Origin: Zopfochytrium polystomum
Taxonomy: Eukaryota; Chytridiomycota; Chytridiomycetes; Chytridiales; Chytridiaceae
DNA length: 64,000 bases
NCBI GenBank assembly: GCA_025765615.1
Contig: JAIVFJ010000184.1
Coordinates: forward strand, 1 to 64,000
Reading direction: 5' to 3'
Of this stretch, positions 59,199 to 64,000 are shown piece after piece. The translations under genes were made by a program, and so were the position numbers. The stretch's first letter is position 1. Each line of letters begins with the position of its first letter. The notes under the pieces were generated by a model, which saw only the letters and a program-made list of their open reading frames with translations, was not told where the DNA came from and ran no database searches.

Positions 59199-61692
59199 AT
59201 AAGTGAGAAAATGCCAGAAAGCCAGTTTCTCTAATTGGCCCCACCAGTCATGTCAAACGGCCGCACCCGAGACTTCTCTTTCTGCACCGCAAAAGCTCAC
59301 CAGCCTCTCCCTGAACGTTGCAAAGGGAGCAGCCAAACACTGGTGCAACATCGCCCTCGAAGCGTGCTCCAGCTCCTGCGCGGCTGCGCCTTGGGCCGCC
59401 ACTACTCCACCATGGGGCAGCGGCGACGGCGGAGCTTGCCTCCAGACCTGCCACCCATCCCATCTTCGCCTTGCTCTGCGGATCCTTCTCCGACCGCGTT
59501 TGCCTGCCAAACGGCGCCGCCCCGACCCGCACCGCACTGCTGCACTCACCAATTCGACTATGAGGCTCCTGGATGGCCCGGAAACGCTGTGCTCAACTGC
59601 TGCCCGCAGGTTGAACGATCCTCATCCTCAGCGCTGCTCACTGCTCGCATCGCGTGCACCCTTGCCGCCACCCCATGTGCACGCCGCCCTGATTTCCTGG
59701 TCGCTGTCGCTGGCCTCGATGCTCACGTTGTCCTGGACTCCTCCACAGACTCCGCAGTGACCGACTTTTCGCAGGCCCACTCGAAGCCCCAGACGTGATG
59801 CTGCAGAACCTTGCCGTGGCCCTCGCCGGCCGCCGGCAAGCCCAATCAGCCCACTCAGTTTGTGCACATCGGCCAGACGGCCAGCCTGACCATTGCCATG
59901 CCTGCTGGCGTGCTCAGGTCGTTTCGGCTGTCTGTCGTTGGCTCTGGGTTGGGCAGCTCATGGGCGATCTTGCTCTAGTGCCCTCCCAAACCCCTCCCAC
60001 CACTTGATACCTGGTAGGCTCTCTGATTTGGTCAACGAGATAAGCTTTTTACCCTTTCGTGCACAATGCCGCTTTTCTGGTCAACTGCTTCACCGCCACC
60101 CCTCACGCCAATAACCTCAACCACTGCAGTCCCACCAACTGCATTTGCCGTCATTCCCACCTTCCGCACACCGACCACGACGACTGTTGCTCACCAGCAC
60201 CAGCACCCACTTTAGCGCCAACCGCAATGGATCAAATGTCTTCCAGGCCATTTACCGCTGCCGCTCCTTGACACAGAGCTTCCTGCGCGGCTTCCGCTGC
60301 ATCCAACCAGTTGCTGTTGGTTTGGCTGATATACGAGGCCAAACCGTTATATGTAATGTCCCTGGAGAGCTTCAAGGAGGTCAAACTCGATTCGGGGATT
60401 AAAACGAGCGTCCCACTCTGCACTCAGCTCAGCCGTAAGGGCGATTACCGCCGGTGGCAAGCGCGCTGAAAGCGTGCTGTGGGCTGGCGGGCCGAAGGGT
60501 TTACCTTGGTGGAAATCTTCTGCAGCAGTGTTTCTTTCTACAAAAACGAAAATTAGCGCTGACTTGCGTGAGTTATGCGTACAAACAAGTGATATTGAAT
60601 GTAGCGGGCCTTCCAGCGCTTGTCTTGATTGCGCTCCCTTGAGGCAGCTGGACTGTGCCTACGACAGTATGCTCTATCCTCTGGTCGGTGGCGAAACACC
60701 CTTAGTCTCAAGAGGGTGTTCGCAAAGGGGTGGTTTCTCGCAATATGGCGGTTTGTATTGAAGCGCTTCGTACTTGTGTATGTGCAGCCCAACACGGTGC
60801 AAGGTGAGGTCGACTTCATGTGCGCACTTTCCCGCGCTTTCCTGTCAATTCTTAATTTTTCCCGTCAATTTTCAATGTGTATTGAGAATGCATGGTTCGA
60901 ATCCAGGTGCAGCCTCAAAATTTGGGTGGACAATCTCCCTACAGTGGAAATTGTGATGGTGGGGGCCTTGAAGACACCCACAATCAGTCTGGAGTGTCGA
61001 GGGGAGGCTGGTTGGTGGTGGTGCCAAACAGAGGAAGGTGACGCTGAGCAAGTTTTTTTCTCTTGTTTTTCTAACTACACTGGGCAGTGATTGCTTTGTC
61101 AAAGCATAGCAAATAAATGATGCAAGGGGCTTAATTGCAATTCGTTTTGATGGGTACAAGTTGATTCAATAAATTTGTATTGCTGTTTGGCTCCAGACTG
61201 TTTCTGTGCAGAGAAAAAAAAAAGGAAAAGAAGAAAGCTTCCTTTTCTTCTTCTTTTTGTTTCCTTCCATCATGCCCTTATGTTATTAGCACACAGAGCT
61301 GAGTTCTGTTTGTTGCTGCTTGTTGTCTGCCATCACCTCGCTCCCCAGGCCTTGCGCTGTATGGAGCGTCTAGCAGGCCACAAACCTCAGCAGTCTGGAA
61401 ATGGCACACCAGTGGGTGTTCAAACCTTCCACAACTTGAGGAGGGCAACCTACAGTGCCATTGTGCCAGTCTGTGCCACTGTTTTTCCAAATTAGATAAC
61501 AAAACCATTTGGAGGATTGAATCAAATTGAATCACATAGGAAATGCAGTATTAAGGATCAGGGTGAGTCCTTATCCTTTCTAAGACAAGTTTTATGGAAT
61601 GCAGAATATCTGGCAGTGGACAAGTCATGACAATCCATTGACATGACAACGACAAAAATGTAATAATTTAGATCTGGAACAGCCACTGTCTG
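59199..61692. other. 2.5-kb region without a confident gene
   Basis: Overlapping open frames around 59203-59870 are GC-rich but show no family pattern. The one motif of note is the zinc-finger-like stretch listed separately. AT-rich DNA and an A run lie at 61210. Confidence 0.4.
60553..60819 (-). CDS. Possible C2H2 zinc-finger exon or relic
   Basis: An 88-codon frame beginning at ATG 60819 contains PCTVLGCTYTSTKRFNTNRH then IARNHPF, an exact C-x4-C-x12-H-x4-H spacing. The rest is basic and low-information. It may be one exon of an unseen gene, a decayed fragment or chance. Confidence 0.3.
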   Translation of the reverse strand: MKSTSPCTVLGCTYTSTKRFNTNRHIARNHPFANTLLRLRVFRHRPEDRAYCRRHSPAASRERNQDKRWKARYIQYHLFVRITHASQR

Positions 61693-61764
61693 GACTCCTT
61701 AGCTCAATGGTAGAGCATTCGACTCCAGATCGAAAGGTTGCGTGTTCAAATCACGTAGGGGTCA
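61693..61764 (+). tRNA. tRNA-Trp (CCA)
   Basis: The 72-nt cloverleaf has acceptor GACTCCT/AGGGGTC (one G-U), anticodon stem TTCGA/TCGAA with loop CTCCAGA, T-arm GCGTG-TTCAAAT-CACGT, discriminator A and no intron. Confidence 0.94.
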
Positions 61765-62705
61765 TTTGAAGACCTACACAGTCCATAAAAGTATCATTGA
61801 CAGTGTTTGAGGTACTCAGTTCCGACTCCCTTTCCGCCGTAGGTGCAAGGAATGTGTGGATTCCAAAGCATGGGTTCAATTTGGTTTCGTGTGACAATCG
61901 AGAAAGATTTCCCCAACTGCAACAATGAGCCCTTCAGCCCCAGGGAGAGTAAGGCTGTAGTCTGCTTATCTCTATTGGGTTTTTTTTCTTTTTATTTTAT
62001 TTTTTTTCACTAGCTCCACCAAAAAAATTTGTAAAATCCTGCCAAAGCTGGCATAAAATACGCATTGGAGAACTCCATGTTGTGTCCAAAATCCAAAGAA
62101 ATTTGATTAAGAAAGTAGAAAAGGCAAAGTATCCTAATTATCTGCTTCTTGTTGGATATTTCGGATGATCTTGGATATTTCTTGAGTTTTTCATAAAATT
62201 TGTTGGGTTTTACTGTAGGCACACAATGTGGTATTTTCAGTGCCCATTTAATGCCAACTTTGGCCAGATTTTAAGTTAGAACAACAAAAGAACCAATTTT
62301 GAGATAAGCAGACTGCAGCCTTACAGGAGGGTGGAGACTTAGTTTGGGTGAGGCTGCCCTCTCTATTGGTACTGAGTCTTTGGGGCAACAGTTTGCAATC
62401 CTCTCATCAAATTTTGTCACAATTGGATGCAGAATCTGAAGGAAGGAAACTGGATCAATAAACCAGCGGACTTTTGACTTCTAGTACCACTGACCAGCGC
62501 CAGTTATGTTTCCAACAGGAAACTGGCCTCAGCTACTTGAAGGAGACCAAAAAGTGGGAAACAATTGCAACATAGAACACTGCCAAGCCCCAGTAGTTGT
62601 AAGAGTATTTGAGCTGTGGCCCATGCTGAAGCCTTTCTGCTGGGCAATGAAGGTTCAACCACAGACAGGCATGGGGACTGCTTGCTGATGCAAAAGAAGT
62701 AACCC
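61765..62705. other. Intergenic region
   Basis: AT-rich stretch (61980-62300) then unique DNA up to the truncated LTR. No gene is recognised; the minus-strand pol frame reads through into 62504 only because its stop is lost. Confidence 0.4.
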
Positions 62706-63978
62706 TCCAGAGGGTGATTCATAACATCATCTCCCCTTTTAGGCCTCTTCTGCAATTTGGTGGGGTACCTGGTCTTGATCTTGAGCAGAAGGTCTTGGCA
62801 GTGAGTGAGGTTTGACTCAGGTTCCCAGGTGTTGTCAGCATCTGAGTAACCTTTCCACTTGACACGGAACTTGAGTGTCCTTCCAAACCACTTGGCGTCC
62901 AAGATTTGTTCAACATCAAATTCCTCTTCATCTTCTACCTCAACTGGAGGAGGAGGAGGAACAACTCTGCCTGGAATGGAATTGGCCACAAACTTCTCCA
63001 AAAGGCTGACATGGAAAACTGGGTGGTTCTTCATGGATGCAGGGAGATCCAGCTTGAAGGTGACTGGATTGATTTGCTCCAAGATCTTGAAAGGTCCCAA
63101 CTTGAGGTTGTCTAGCTTGGGACTTGGTCTTTTGGTCTGCAAGTTCTTCCTCAGAAGCCAAACTTGCTGACCCACAGCAAGGTCATGGTCCATTCTGTGA
63201 GAATTGGCGAATCTTGAGGCATCTTCTTGGGCTTGCTTCAGGGTGGAGTCCAGGAAGCTGCTGATGATCTTGAGCTTATGCAAGTGTGAAGCCACAGCAG
63301 GAGCTTGGATATTGGATAGGGTCTCTTGTCCCAGAAGATCTCCTCTTGGATTGAAGCCATAGGTTGCAAAGAAAGGAGATAGCTGGGTGCTTGAGTGGAG
63401 AGAATTGTTGAGAGCAAATTCTGCCAGGGGAAGGAGGGTGGGCCAATCATCCTGTTGATAGCTGACATAGCACCTCAAATACTGCTCCAGAGTCTGGTTT
63501 GTTCTTTCTGTTTGTCCATCAGTCTGAGGGTGACGAGCAGTTGACAGTTGAGACTTGATTCCAAGGGCTGCTGTGAGTGCTTTCCAAAATTGAGATCTGA
63601 ACTGTGGTCCTCTGTCACTGATGATTGACTGAGGCAGCCCATGGAGCCTGAATATGTGCTGCAAAAACAGGTCTGCTGTTCCTTGTGCATCTATATTCTC
63701 AGTGCAGGGGATGAAATGGGCTAACTTTGTCCTTCTGCACAAGGATAGAGTCAAATCCATGGGATGGGGGCAGTTTCACAATGAAGTCCATGGATATTGA
63801 TGACCAAGGGCTGATGGCAATTGGGAGGGGCTCCAGAAGTCCATAGGGCTTGTGTCTGCTGGATTTGTTTCTTTGACAGGTTTCACAGCTGCTGACATAG
63901 TTCTTGATGTACTTCCTCATGCCTGGCCGGTAGAAGTCTCTGGGAACAAGCTCATATGTCTTGTGCTCTCCTGGAGTA
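62706..63978 (-). pseudogene. Element 3 Pol fragment
   Basis: The integrase zinc-binding (CETCQRNKSSRHK), core (SISMDFIVKLP; ISDRGPQF; HPQTDGQTER) and chromodomain (LKFRVKWKGYSDADNTWEPE) regions are very close to element 2. They are split by the frameshift near 63739. Ongoing divergence is shown by scattered substitutions such as Asp-Glu changes in the acidic linker. Confidence 0.9.
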
Positions 63979-64000
63979 ATATGCCACTGGATGCAGAGGA
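62706..64000 (-). mobile_element. Element 3: truncated, damaged copy of element 2
   Basis: On the minus strand the sequence matches the 3' part of element 2 pol (integrase to chromodomain) and runs off the window. Only about 21 bp of the 3' LTR remain (62726-62706, TGTTATGAATCACCCTCTGGA) before unrelated DNA. An 8-nt deletion near 63739 removes VICR codons in the integrase and breaks the frame. One G is lost from the polypurine tract, removing the stop. The copy is defective. Confidence 0.93.

Noticed and set aside
59203..59870. Overlapping frames of 185 and 187 codons in GC-rich DNA
   Set aside because: Both strands and several frames are open at once, as expected from GC-rich composition; no motif supports either.
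60890..60915. GGTTCGAATCCAGG B-box considered as a tRNA
   Set aside because: No A-box, acceptor or anticodon stem can be placed upstream.

Overview
The window reads as nuclear DNA of a fungus. Genes carry short GT-AG introns of 50-200 nt with CTAAY-like branch points. The proteome includes a cellobiose-dehydrogenase-like GMC oxidoreductase, a Dal5-like MFS permease, full-length ABCB and ABCC transporters, an F-box protein, an ankyrin-repeat pseudogene and a C2H2 regulator with long Gln/His tracts. Two intact Ty3/gypsy elements and a PIF/Harbinger transposon are also present. I infer an early-diverging, possibly chytrid-like fungus; no marker gene in the window proves this.

Layout. 0-1.1 kb: tRNA-Asp and AT-rich DNA. 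1.1-3.7 kb: a PIF/Harbinger transposon with TIRs and a TTA target duplication; its Myb-like ORF is intact and its DDE transposase is frameshifted. 4-10 kb: a small AT-rich ORF, an F-box gene, an ankyrin pseudogene (one stop, two frameshifts) and a polytopic membrane protein. 10-14 kb: a secreted or anchored alpha/beta-hydrolase and a GMC oxidoreductase with one frameshift. 14-17 kb: non-coding DNA with microsatellites. 17-21.3 kb: a seven-exon-scale P-glycoprotein (ABCB) gene. 22.2-23.2 kb: a two-exon protein with SLOG-like nucleotide-binding motifs. 23.7-28.1 kb: a tandem duplication of a three-exon polytopic membrane protein, one copy broken by a 2-nt insertion. 28.8-34.5 kb: an MRP-type ABCC transporter. 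34.7-35.9 kb: a three-exon secreted Cys/Ser-rich protein. 36.2-41.7 kb: an intact gypsy element. 42.3-45.8 kb: a zinc-finger regulator. 47.3-48.9 kb: an MFS permease. 50.9-64 kb: tRNA genes interspersed with a second, near-pristine chromovirus-type gypsy element, a MITE, and a truncated, damaged third copy running off the right edge.

The most notable element is the retrotransposon at 51776-57080. Its two 353-bp LTRs look identical, it has a 5-bp target duplication, and its LTR promoter is a dense array of heat-shock elements (16 GAA/TTC units in three perfect-phase runs, plus one more pair near the TATA box). The sequence 2 nt after the LTR is an exact 13-nt complement of the predicted 5' end of its own RNA, which is the Tf1-type self-priming arrangement. 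The gypsy element at 36240-41687 is different: it has a PBS resembling one for initiator tRNA-Met. Both elements separate gag from pol by a -1 shift, each with an in-frame X XXY YYZ heptamer in the overlap.

The ABCB and ABCC pumps, the MFS permease and the secreted oxidoreductase and esterase suggest a transport and saprotrophic gene neighbourhood. No operon-like logic is visible, and the genes probably act independently.
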